From Hetaerina americana (lineage: Eukaryota > Arthropoda > Insecta > Odonata > Calopterygidae), in the NCBI GenBank assembly GCA_022747635.1, contig JAKTNV010000077.1, forward strand, positions 1,738,501 to 1,802,500: DNA of 64,000 nucleotides. The letters run 5' to 3'. Made by a program: the position numbers and the translations under genes. Below the pieces are notes generated by a model. That model was not told where the DNA came from. It saw nothing but the letters and a program-made list of their open reading frames with translations, and ran no database searches. Shown piece by piece: positions 14,195 to 25,536 of this stretch. Each line of letters opens with the position of its first letter. The first letter of the stretch is position 1.

Positions 14195-14388
14195 CGCGAA
14201 GCACTGACGGCTAAATATTGATATTTTTTCGATGCGCCGTTGTTTTCATTTTAAATTTTCATTTTAAACAAACAGTATGAACAAAATTAGGATAAACTAC
14301 CTTATCTATGGCACCACAATACTCACAGCAAAAATATCTGCGAAGCTCTGACGGCTAAATGTTGATATTTTTATTCGGTGCTCGTTGT
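14195..14388. repeat. Terminal satellite A monomers at the array edge
   Basis: The last A units before satellite B are degenerate: a shortened anchor (gatattttttcgatgcgc), taggataaactaccttatc, gcgaagctctgacgg, and a final unit that stops after ttcggtgctcgttgt. Edge monomers of satellite arrays commonly diverge because they escape homogenisation; that reading is inference. Confidence 0.75.
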
Positions 14389-14393
14389 CGAAA
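14385..14393. other. Abrupt junction between satellite A and satellite B
   Basis: A-type sequence reads through ...ggtgctcgttgt to about 14388, and B-type sequence begins at cgaaatgagcataaaagg, in the middle of a B monomer. The allele cgaaatgagc (rather than the common agaaatgagc) also occurs in the nearest B monomers at about 15018 and 15329, which places the B edge at 14389. There is no spacer, no transposon end, no target-site duplication, and at most one or two bases of microhomology. Confidence 0.88.
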
Positions 14394-15810
14394 TGAGCAT
14401 AAAAGGTGCTTCAGGGAAAGTGTTAATGTTAATAAAAGAGCCCTAATTTCTAAAAATATTGCGAAAAACAACAATCTTCAGTTTTCGAGTGAATGTTTGA
14501 GGTGTTTAGAAGGCATTTATTTCATTTTTAGAAAATTTAATTTTTCACATTTTTCCATGAAAAGTGCCAATACCCCCCCCTTTGGGGTCTAGGTGAAAAC
14601 CTAACACGACACAAATCAAACAAAAATGTTGCCATGGTGTGTGTTGTTGTTCATTTTCATCAAATAAACAAAATAAAACCCAGAATTAATCCTAAAAGAC
14701 AAGAAATGAGCATTAAAGATGCTTCAGCGCAAGTGTTAATGTTACTAAAAGAGCCCAAATTTCTAAAAATATTGCGAAAAACAACAATCTTCTGTTTTAG
14801 AGTGAATGTTTGAGGTGTATAGAAGGCATTTATTTCATTTTTAGAAAATTTAATATTTCACATTTTTCCATGAAAAGTGCCAATACCCCCCCCCCTTTGT
14901 GTTCTAGGTGAAAATCTCACTCGACACACCTCAAACAAAAATGTTTCCATGGTGTGTATTGTTGTTCATTTTCATCAAATAAACAAAAAAAAACCAAGAA
15001 CTAATCCTGAAAGACACGAAATGAGCATAAAAGATGCTTCAGCGCAAGTGTTAATGTTACTAAAAGAGCCCAAATTTCTAAAAATATTGCAAAAAACAAC
15101 AATCTTCTGTTTTAGAGTGAATGTTTCAGGTGTAAAAAAGGCATTTATTTCATTTTTAGAAAATTTAATTTCTCACATTTTTCCATGAAAAGTGCCAATA
15201 CCCCCCCTTTGGGTTCTAGGTGAAAACCTAACTCGACACAAATCAAACAAAAATGTTTCCATGGTGTGTATTGTTGTTCATTTTCATCAAATAAACAAAA
15301 TAAAACCCAGAATTAATCCTGAAAGACACGAAATGAGCATAAAAGATGCTTCAGCGCAAGTGTTAATGTTACTGAAAGAGCCCAAATTTCAAAAAATATT
15401 GCGAAAAACAACAATCTTCAGTTTTAGAGTGTATGTTTGAGGTATTTAGAAGGCATTTATTTCATTTTTAGAATATTTAATTTTTCACATTTTTCCCTGA
15501 AAAGTGCCAATACCCCCCCCTTTGGGTTCTAGGTGAAAATCTCACTCGACACATATCAAACAAAAATGTTGCCATGGTGTGTATTGTTGTTCATTTTCAT
15601 CAAATAAACTATATAAAACCCAGAATTAATCCTGAAAGACAAGAAATGAGCATAAAAGATACTTCAGCGCAAGTGTTAATGTTACTAAAAGTGCCGAAAT
15701 TTAAAAAAATATTGCGAAAAACACAATCTTCAGTTTTAGAGTGAATGTTTGAGGTGTAAAGAAGGCATTTATTTCATTTTTAGAAAATTTAATTTTTCAC
15801 ATTTTTCCAT

Positions 15811-16122
15811 GAAAAGTGCCAATACCCCCCCTTTGGGTTCTAGGTGAAAATCTCACTCGACACAAATCAAACAAAAATGTTTCCATGGCGTGTATTTTTG
15901 TTCATTTTCATGAAATAAACAAAATAAAACCCAGAATTAATCCTGAAAGACAAGAAATGAGCATAAAAGATGCTTCAGCGCAAGTGTTAATGTTACTAAA
16001 AGAGCCCAAATTTCTAAAAATATTGCGAAAAACAACAATCTTCAGTTTTAGAGTGAATGTTTGAGGTGTTTGGAAGGCATTTGTTTCATTTTTAGAAAAT
16101 ATAATTTTTCACATTTTTCCAT
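15811..16122 (+). repeat. Representative satellite B monomer (312 bp)
   Basis: A full unit near the consensus, about 31% GC by hand count. Notable internal features: a C-run just after the start; a CATG-centred near-palindrome straddling the monomer boundary (ttttccatgaaaa); and an 11-bp inverted repeat, tttctaaaaat at 16011-16021 with atttttagaaa at 16088-16098, 66 bp apart. The length is about twice 156 bp, but the halves show no clear similarity, so it is not an obvious dimer. Confidence 0.85.
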
Positions 16123-19100
16123 GAAAAGTGCCAATACCCCCCCTTTGTGTTCTAGGTGAAAATCTCACTCCAAACAAAAGAAACAAAAATGTTTCCATGG
16201 TGTGTATTTTTGTTCATTTTCATCAAATAAACAAAATAAAACGCATAATTAATCCGGAAAGACAAGAAATGAGCATAAAAGGTGCTTCAGCGCAAGTGTT
16301 AATGTTACTAAAAAAGCCCAAATTTCTAAAAATATTGCGAAAAACAACAATCTTCTGTTTTAGAGTGAATGTTTCAGGTGTATAAAAGGCATTTATTTCA
16401 TTTAAAAAAATTATTTATCTCACATTTTTCCATGAAAAGTGCCAATACCCCCCCTTTGTGTTCTAGGTGAAAATCTCACTCGACACAAATCAAACAAAAA
16501 TGTTGCCATGGTATGTATTGTTGTTCATTTTCATCAAATAAACAAAATAAAACCCAGAATTAATCCTAAAAGACAAGAAATGAGCATTAAAGATGCTTCA
16601 GCGCAAGTGTTAATGTTACTAAAAGAGCCCAAATTTCTAAAAATATTGCGAAAAACAACAATCTTCTGTTTTAGAGTGAATGTTTGAGGTGTAGAGAAGG
16701 CATTTATTTCATTTTTAGAAAATTTAATATTTCTCATTTTTCCATGAAAAGTGCCAATACCCCCCCCCCCTTTGTGTTCTAGGTGAAAATCTCACTCGAC
16801 ACACCTCAAACAAAAATGTTTCCATGGTGTGTATTGTTGTTCATTTTCATCAAATAAACAAAAAAAAACCAAGAACTAATCCTGAAAGACACGGAATGAG
16901 CATAAAAGATGCTTCAGCGCAAGTGTTAATGTTACTAAAAGAGCCCAAATTTCTAAAAATATTGCAAAAAACAACAATCTTCAGTTTTAGAGTGAATGTT
17001 TGAGGTGTTTAGAAGGCATTTATTTCATTTTTAGAAAATATAATTTTTCACATTTTTCCATGAAAAGTGCCAATACCCCCCCTTTGTGTTCTAGGTGAAA
17101 ATCTCACTCCACACAAAAGAAACAAAAATGTTTCCATGGTGTGTATTTTTGTTCATTTTCATCAAATAAACAAAATAAAACGCAGAATTAATCCTGAAAG
17201 ACAAGAAATGAGCATAAAAGGTGCTTCAGCGCAAGTGTTAATGTTATTAAAAGAGCCCAAATTTCTAAAAATATTGCGAAAAACAACAATCTTCTGTTTT
17301 AGAGTGAATGTTTCAGGTGTATAAAAGGCATTTACTTCATTTTTAAAAAATTATTTATCTCTCATTTTTCCATGAAATGTGCCAATACCCCCCCTTTGTG
17401 TTCTAGGTGAAAATCTCACTCGACACAAATCAAACAAAAATTTTTCCATGGTGTGTATTTTTGTTCATTTTCATCAAATAAAAAAAATAAAACCCAGAAT
17501 TAATCCTGAAAGACAAGAAATGAGCATAAAAGATTCTTCAGCGCAAGTGTTAATGTTACTAAAAGAGCCCAAATTTCAAAAAATATTGCGAAAAACAACA
17601 ATCTTCAGTTTTAGAGTGAATGTTTGAGGTGTATAGAAGGCATTTATTTTATTTTTAGAAAATTTAATTTTTCACATTTTTCCATGAAAAGTGCCAATAC
17701 CCCCCCTTTGTGTTCTAGGTGAAAATCTCACTCGACACAAATCAAACAAAAATGTTTCCATTGTGTGTATTGTTGTTCATTTTCATCAAATAAACAAAAT
17801 AAAACCCAGAATTAATCCTGAAAGACAAAATTGAGCATTAAAGATGCTTCAGCGCAAGTGTTAATTTTACTAAAAGAGCCTAAATTTCAAAAAATATTGC
17901 GAAAAACAACAATCTTCAGTTTTAAATTGAATGTTTGAGGTGTATAAAAGGCATTTATTTTATTTTTAGAAAATTTAATTTTTCACATTTTTCCATGAAA
18001 AGTGCCAATACCCCCCCTTTGTGTTCTAGGTGAAAATCTCACTCGACACAAATCAAACAAAAATGTTTCCATTGTGTGTATTTTTGTTCATTTTAATAAA
18101 ATAAACAAAATAAAACCCAGAATTAATCCTGAAAGACAAGAAATGAGCATAAAAGGTGCTGCAGCGCAAGTGTTCATGTTACTAAAAGAGCCCAAATTTC
18201 TAAAAATATTGCGATAAAAAACAATCTTCTGTTTTAGAGTGAATGCTTCAGGTGTATAAAAGGCATTTATTTCATTTTTAGAAAATTATTTATCTAACAT
18301 TTTTCCAGGAAAATGCCAATACCCCCCCTTTGGGTTCTAGGTGAAAATCTCACTCGACCCAAATCAAACAAAAATGTTGCAATGGTGTGTATTGTTGTTC
18401 ATTTTCATCAAATAAACAAAATAAAACCCAGAATTAATCCTGAAAGACAAGAAATGAGCATTAAAGATGCTTCAGCGCAAGTGTTAATGTTACTAAAAGA
18501 GCCCAATGTTTTAAAAATATTGCGAAAAACAACAATCTTCTGTTTTAGAGTGAATGTTTGAGGTGTATAGAAGGCATTTATTTCATTTTTAGAAAATTTC
18601 ATATTTAACATTTTTCCATGAAAAGTGCCAATACCCCCCCCTTTGTGTTCTAGGTGAAAATCTCACTCGACACAACTCAAACAAAAATGTTTCCATGGTG
18701 TGTATTTTTGTTCATTTTCATCAAATAAACAAAATAAAACCTAGAATTAATCCTGAAAGACCAGAAATGAGCATAAAAGATGCAACAGCGCAAGTGTTAA
18801 TGTTACTAAAAGAGCCCAAATTTCAAAAAATATTGCGAAAAACAACAATCTTCAGTTTTAGAGTGAATGTTTGAGGTGTATAGAAGGCATATATTTTATT
18901 TTTAGAAAATTTAATTTTTCACATTTTTCCATGAAAAGTGCCAATACCCCCCCTTTGTGTTCTAGGTGAAAATCTCACTCGACACAAATCAAACAAAAAT
19001 GTTCCCATTGTGTGTATTTTTGTTCATTTTCATCAAATAAACAAAATAAAACCCAGAAATAATCCTGAAAGACAAGAAATTAGCATAAAAGGTGCTTCAG

Positions 19101-20175
19101 CGCAAGTGTTCATGTTACTAAAAGAGCCCAAATTTCTAAAAATATTGCGATAAAAACAAACTTCTGTTTTATAGTGAATGTTTCAGGTGTATAAAAGGCA
19201 TTTATTTCATTTTAAGAAAATTATTTATCTAACATTTTTCCATGAAAAGTGCCAATACCCCCCCTTTGGGTTCTAGGTGAAAATCTCACTCGACCCAAAT
19301 CAAACAAAAATGTTGCAATGGTGTGTATTGTTGTTCATTTTCATCAAATAAACAAAATAAAACACAGAATTAATCCTGAAAGACAAGAAATGAGCATTAA
19401 AGATGTTTCAGCTCAAGTGTTAATGTTACTAAAAGAGCCCAAATTTCTAAAAATATTGCGAAAAACAACAATCTTCTGTTTTAGAGTGAATGTTTGAGGT
19501 GTATAGAAGGCATTTATTTCATTTTTAGAAAATTTCATATTTAACATTTTTCCATGAAAAGTGCCAATACCCCCCCCTTTGTGTTCTAGGTGAAAATCTC
19601 ACTCGACACAACTCAAACAAAAATGTTTCCATGGTGTGTATTTTTGTTCATTTTCATCAAATAAACAAAATAAAACCCAGAATTAATCCTGAAAGACCAG
19701 AAATGAGCATTAGTGATGCTTCAGCGCAAGTGTTAATGTTACTAAAAGAGCCCAAATTTCAAAAAATATTGCGAAAAACAACAATCTTCAGTTTTAGAGT
19801 GAATGTTTGAGGTGTATAGAAGGCATTTATTTCATTTTTAGAAAATTTAATATTTCACATTTCTCCATGAAAAGTGCCCCCCCCTTTGTGTTCAAGGTGA
19901 AAATCTAACTCGACACAAAACAAACAAAACTGTATCCATGGTGTGTATTTTTGTTCATTTTCATCAAATAAACAAAATAAAACCCAGAATTAATCCTTAA
20001 AGACAAGAAATGAGCATAAAAAATGCTTCAGCACAAGTGTTAATGTTATTTAAAGAGCCCAAATTTCTAAAAATATTGCGAAAAACAACAATCTTCAGTT
20101 TTGGAGTGAATGTTTGAGGTGTATAGAAGGCATTTATTTAATTTTTAGAAAATATAATATTTCACATTTTTCCAT
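16123..20175. repeat. Satellite B three-monomer higher-order repeat (about 936 bp)
   Basis: A distinctive monomer, marked by ggtgcttcag (ggtgctgcag in one copy), ttcaggtgtataaaagg and an aattatttatct tail, starts at 16123, 17062, 17997 and 18933, so the period is 935-939 bp. It is followed by a second type (gttgccatgg or gttgcaatgg, with a tatttctcat or catatttaac tail) and a third. The monomers at 17374 and 17686 depart from this scheme, so the trimer is imperfect. A lone copy of the first type reappears at 29287. Confidence 0.75.
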
Positions 20176-22049
20176 GAAAAGTGCCAATACCCCCCCACTT
20201 TGGGTTCTAGGTGAAAATCTAACTCGACACAAATCAAACAAAAATGTTTCCATGGTGTGTATTTTTGTTCATTTTCATCAAATAAACAAAATAAAACCCA
20301 GACTTAATCCTGAAAGACAAGAAATGAGCATAAGACATGCTTCAGCGCAAGTGTAAATGTTACTAAAAGAGCCCAAATTTCTAAAAATATTGCGAAAAAC
20401 AACAATCTTCATTTTAAGAGTGAATGTTTGAGGTGTATAGAAGGCATTTATTTCATTTTTAGAAAATTTAATTTTTCACATTTCTCCATAAAAAGTGCCA
20501 ATACCACCCCCTTTGGGTTCTAGGTAAAAATCTCACTCGACAGAAATCAAACAACAATGTTGCCATGGTGTGTATTGTTGTTCATTTTCATCAAATAAAC
20601 AAAATAAAACCCAGAATTAATCCTGAAAGACAAGAAATGATCATAAAAGATGCTTCAGCGCAAGTGTTAATGTTACTAAAAGAGCCCAAATTTCTAAAAA
20701 TATTGCGAAAAACAACAATCTTCAGTTTAAGAGGGAATGTTTGAGGTGTATTGAAGGCATTTATTTCATTTTTAGAAAATTTAATTTTTCACATTTTTCC
20801 ATGAAAAGTGCCAATACCCCCCCTTTGTGTTCTAGGTGAAAATCTCACTCAAAACATATCAAACAAAAATGTTGCCATGGTGTATTGTTGTTCATTTTCA
20901 TCAAATAAACTATATTAAACCCAGAATTAATCCTGAAAGACAAGAAATGAGCATAAAAGATACTTCAGCGCAAGTGTTAATGTTACTAAAAGTGCCCAAA
21001 TTTCTAAAAATATTGCGAAAAACACAATCTTCAGTTTTAGAGTGAATGTTTTAGGTGTAAAGAAGGCATTTATTTCATTTTTAGAAAATTTAATTTTTCA
21101 CATTTTTCCATGAAAAGTGCCAATACCCACCCTTTGGGTTCTAGGTGAAAATCTCACTCGACACAAATCAAACAAAAATGTTGCCATGGTGTTTATTGTT
21201 GTTCATTATTATCAAATAAAATAAAATAAAACCCAGAATTTATCCTGAAAGACAAGAAATGAGCATAAGACATGCTTCAGCGCAAGTGTTAATGTTACTA
21301 AAAGAGCCCAAATTTCTAAAAATATTGCGAAAAACAACAATCTTCAGTTTAAGAGTGAATGTTTGAGGAGTATAGAAGGCATTTATTTCATTTTTAGAAA
21401 ATTTAATTTTTCCCATTTCTCCATAAAAAGTGCCAATACCCCCCCCTTTGATTCTAGGTGAAAATCTCACTCGACAGAAATCAAACAAAAATGTTGCCAT
21501 GGTGTGTATTGTTGTTCATTTTCATCAAATAAACAAAATAAAACCCAGAATTAATCCTTTAAGACAAGAAATGAGCATAAAAAATGCTTCAGCACAAGTG
21601 TTAATGTTACCAAAAGAGCCCAAATTTCTAAAAATATTGCGAAAAACAACAATCTTCAGTTTTGGAGTGAATGTTTGAGGTGTATAGAAGACATTTATTT
21701 CATTTTTAGAAAATTTAATATTTTTCATTTTTCCATGAAAAGTGCCAATACCCCCCCCTTTGGGTTCTAGGTGAAAATCTAACTCGACACAAATCAAACA
21801 AAAATGTTTCCATGGTGTGTATTGTTGTTCATTTTCATCAAATAAACAAAATAAAACCCAGACTTAATCCTGAAAGACAAGAAATGAGCATAAGAGATGC
21901 TTCAGCGCAAGTGTTAATGTTACTAAAAGAGCCCAAATTTCTAAAAATATTGCGAAAAACAACAATCTTCAGTTTTAGAGTGAATGTTTGAGGTGTATTG
22001 AAGGCATTCATTTCATTTTTAGAATATTTAATTTTTCACATTTCTCCAT

Positions 22050-23297
22050 GAAAAGTGCCAATACCACCCCCTTTGGGTTCTAGGTAAAAATCTCACTCGA
22101 CACAAATCAAACAAAAATGTTGCCATGGTGTGTATTGTTGTTCATTTTCATCAAATAAACAAAATAAAACCCAGAATTAATCCTGAAAGACAAGAAATGA
22201 TCATAAAAGATGCTTCAGCGCAAGTGTTAATGTTACTAAAAGAGCCCAAATTTCTAAAAATATTGCGAAAAACAACAATCTTCAGTTTTAGAGTGAATGT
22301 TTGAGGGGTATTGAAGGCATTTATTTCATTTTTAGAAAATTTAATTTTTCACATTTTTCCATGAAAAGTGCCAATACCCCCCCTTTGTGTTCTAGGTGAA
22401 AATCTCACTCAAAACATATCAAACAAAAATGTTGCCATGGTGTATTGTTGTTCATTTTCATCAAATAAACAAAATAAAACCCAGAATTAATCCTGAAAGA
22501 CAAGAAATTTAGCATAAAAGATGCTTCAGCGCAAGTGTTAATGTTACTAAAAGAGCCCAAATTTCTAAAAATATTGCGAAAAACAACAATCTTCTGTTTT
22601 AGAGTGAATGTTTAGGTGTATAGAAGGCATTTATTTCATTTTTAGAAAATTTAATTTTTCACATTTTTCCATGAAAAGTGCCAATACCCCCCCCCTTTGT
22701 GTTATAAGTGAAAATCTAACTCAACACAAATCAAACAAAAATGTTGCCATTGTGTGTATTGTTGTTCATTTTCATCAAATAAACAAAATAAAACCCAGAA
22801 TTAATCCTGAAAGACAAGAAATGAACATAAAAGATACTTCAGCGCAAGTGTTATGTTATTAGAAGAGCCCAAATTTCTATAAATATTGCGAAAAACAACA
22901 ATCTTCTGTTTTAGAGTGAATGTTTGAGGTGTATAGAAGGCATTTATTTCTTTTTTAGAAAATTTAATTTTTCACATTTTTCCATGAAAAGTGCCAATAC
23001 CCCCCCTTTGGGGTCTAGGTGAAAACCTAACACGACACAAATCAAACAAAAATGTTTCCATGGTGTGTATTGTTGTTCATTTTCATCAAATAAACAAAAT
23101 AAAACCCAGACTTAATCCTGAAAGACAAGAAATGAGCATAAGAGATGCTTCAGCGCAAGTGTTAATGTTGCTAAAAGAGCCCAAATTTCTAAAAATTTTG
23201 CGAAAAACAACAATCTTCAGTTTTAGAGTGAATGTTTGAGGTGTATAGAAGCCATTTATTTCATTTTTAGAAAATTTAATATTTGACATTTTTCCAT
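22050..23297. repeat. Satellite B four-monomer block, copy 1 (offset 3487 to copy 2)
   Basis: Monomer starts 22050, 22363, 22673 and 22986 match 25537, 25850, 26160 and 26474 in length and in markers: ctcaaaacatatc, gaaatttagcataaaag, gttataagtgaaaatc, gtgttatgttatt, and tttggggtctaggtg with cctaacacgac. The copies part at 23298 (long C-run type) against 26786 (short ccctttgtgttcaagg type). Confidence 0.8.
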
Positions 23298-24335
23298 GAA
23301 AAGTGCCTGTACCCCCCCCCCCCTACTTTGGGTTTTAGGTGAAAATCTCACTCGACACATATCAAACAAAAATGTTTCCATGGTGTGTATTTTTGTTCAT
23401 TTTCATCAAATAAACAAAATAAAACCCAGAATAAATCCTTAAAGACAAGAAATGAGCATAAAAAATGCTTCAGCACAAGTGTTAATGTTACTAAAAGAGC
23501 CCAAATTTCTAAAAATATTGCGAAAAACATCAATCTTCAGTTTTGGAGTGAATGTTTGAGGTGTATAGAAGGCATTTATTTCATTTTTAGAAAATTTAAT
23601 ATTTCACATTTTTCCATGAAAAGTGCTAATACCCCTTGCCAAAAGTGCCAATACCGCACGAGTTTTGGGTTCTAGGTGAAAATCTCACTCCACACAAATC
23701 AAACAAAAATGTTGCAATGGTGTGTATTGTTGTTCATTTTCATCAAATTAACAAAATAAAACCCAGAGTTAATCCTGAGAACACGAGAAATGAGCATAAA
23801 AGATGCTTCAGCGCAAGTGTAAATGTTACTAAAAGAGCCCAAATTTCTAAAAAATTGCGAAAAACAACAATCTTCTTTTTAAGAGTGAATGTTGAAGTGT
23901 ATAGAAGGAATTTATTTCTTTTTTAGAAAATTTAATTTTTCACATTTTTCCATGAAAAGTGCCAATACCCTTTGGGTTCTAGGTGAAAATCTCACTCAAC
24001 ACAAATCAAACAAAAATGTTTCCATGGTGTGTATTGTTGTTCATTTTCATCAAATAAACAAAATAAAACCCAGACTTAATCCTGAAAGACAAGAAATGAG
24101 CATAAAAGATGCTTCAGCGCAAGTGTTAATGTTACTAAAAGAGCCCAAATTTCTAAAAATATTTCGAAAAACACAATCTTCAGTTTTGGAGTGAATGTTT
24201 GAGGTGTATAGAAGACATTTATTTCATTTTTAGAAAATATAATTTTTCAAATTTCTCCATGAAAAGTGCCAATACCACCCCCTTTGGGTTCTAGGTGAAA
24301 ATCTAACTCGACACAAATCAAACAAAAATGTTTCC

Positions 24336-24353
24336 ATGGTGTGTATGGTGTGT
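24336..24353 (+). repeat. 9-bp internal duplication marker (atggtgtgt x 2)
   Basis: The common atggtgtgtattg is here atggtgtgt twice in succession, lengthening the monomer by 9 or 10 bp. The same marker is at 25290-25307 and 28415-28432. All three share taaaactcagacttaatcc, so they descend from one mutated monomer that was later dispersed. Confidence 0.85.
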
Positions 24354-25536
24354 ATTGTTGTTCATTTTCATCAAATAAACAAAATAAAACTCAGACTTAA
24401 TCCTGAAAGACAAGAAATGAGCATAAGAGATGCTTCAGCGCAAGTGTTAATGTTACTAAAAGAGCCCAAATTTCTAAAAATATTGCGATAAACAACAATC
24501 TTCTGTTTTAGAGTGAATGTTTGAGGTGTATTGAAGGCATTTATTTCATTTTTAGAAAATTTAATTTTTCACATTTTTCCATGAAAAGTGCCAATACCCC
24601 CCCTTTGTGTTCTAGGTGAAAATCTCACTCGACAGAAATCAAACAAAAATGTTGCCATGGTGTGTATTGTTGTTCATTTTCATCAAATAAACAAAATAAA
24701 ACCCAGAATTAATCCTGAAAGACAAGAAATGATCATAAAAGATGCTTCAGCGCAAGTGTTAATGTTACTAAAAGAGCCCAAATTTCTAAAAATATTGCGA
24801 AAAACAACAATCTTCTGTTTTAGAGTGAATGTTTGAGGTGTATAGAAGCCATTTATTTCATTTTTAGAAAATTTAATATTTGACATTTTTCCATGAAAAG
24901 TGCCTGTACCCCCCCCCCCTACTTTGGGTTCTAGGTGAAAATCTCACTCGACACATATCAAACAAAAATAATGCCATGGTGTGTATTGTTGTTCATTTTC
25001 ATCAAAAAAGCTATATTAAACCCAGAATTAATCCTGAAAGACAAGAAATGAGCATTGAAGATACTTCAGCGCAAGTGTTAATGTTACCAAAAGAGCCCAA
25101 ATTTCTAAAAATATTGCGAAAAACAACAATCTTCAGTTTTGGAGTGAATGTTTGAGGTGTATAGAAGGCATTTATTTCATTTTTAGAAAATTTAATATTT
25201 CTCATTTTTCCATGAAAAGTGCCAATACCCCCCCACTTTGGGTTCTAGGTGAAAATCTAACTCGACACAAATCAAACAAAAATGTTTCCATGGTGTGTAT
25301 GGTGTGTATTGTTGTTCATTTTCATCAAATAAACAAAATAAAACTCAGACTTAATCCTGAAAGACAAGAAATGAGCATAAGAGATGCTTCAGCGCAAGTG
25401 TTAATGTTACTAAAAGAGCCCAAATTTCTAAAAATATTGCGAAAAACAACAATCTTCAGTTTAAGATGGAATGTTTGAGGTGTATAGAAGGCATTCATTT
25501 CATTTTTAGAATATTTAATTTTTCACATTTCTCCAT

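Larger units (their letters stand above)
1..14388. repeat. Satellite A tandem array (about 146-bp monomer)
   Basis: About 98 head-to-tail monomers, all in one orientation, starting mid-monomer at the window edge. The anchor gttgatatttttatt recurs at 97, 243, 390, 536 and 679, giving spacings of 143-147 bp. Ordered parts of a monomer: the T-rich anchor; a pyrimidine-rich stretch (cgttgctccgttg, then cattctcaatttccatttta); an A-rich stretch (aacaaacagtatgaacaag, aataagataaactaac); a variable centre (ggcaccaccatactcacag); and the box aaatatccgcgaagcac followed by tgacggctaaat. Subtypes are visible: one with tttgctttcagtcccaat (about 115, 1725, 2745, 3328, 5948); one with cgttgtttcgttgttttgc (about 255, 2004, 3023, 6811); and one with a shortened anchor gatattttttcgatg (about 4040, 6364, 8838, 10149, 12477, 14222). 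No gene, transposon or spacer interrupts it. Satellite status is certain from the sequence; a centromeric or pericentromeric role is inference. Confidence 0.97.

Noticed and set aside
1..14388. CENP-B box in satellite A (ttcgttgctccg region)
   Set aside because: The required pattern TTCG, four bases, A, two bases, CGGG is not met: the position of A is T or other, and CGGG is absent.
14300..14500. Transposon end or target-site duplication at the A/B junction
   Set aside because: No terminal inverted repeat, no direct repeat flanking the point, and both sides are ordinary satellite.
15192..15440. Plus-strand open frames beginning PIPPLWVLGENL in satellite B as genes
   Set aside because: The start codon is GTG inside the repeat start, the frame depends on the C-run length, and several subtypes carry indels that break it. 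I report it only as a testable observation.
23030..23060. Telomere-like motif (aacctaac) in the cctaacacgac monomers
   Set aside because: It occurs once per monomer in one subtype, not in tandem, and is a point variant of the usual ctcactcgac.
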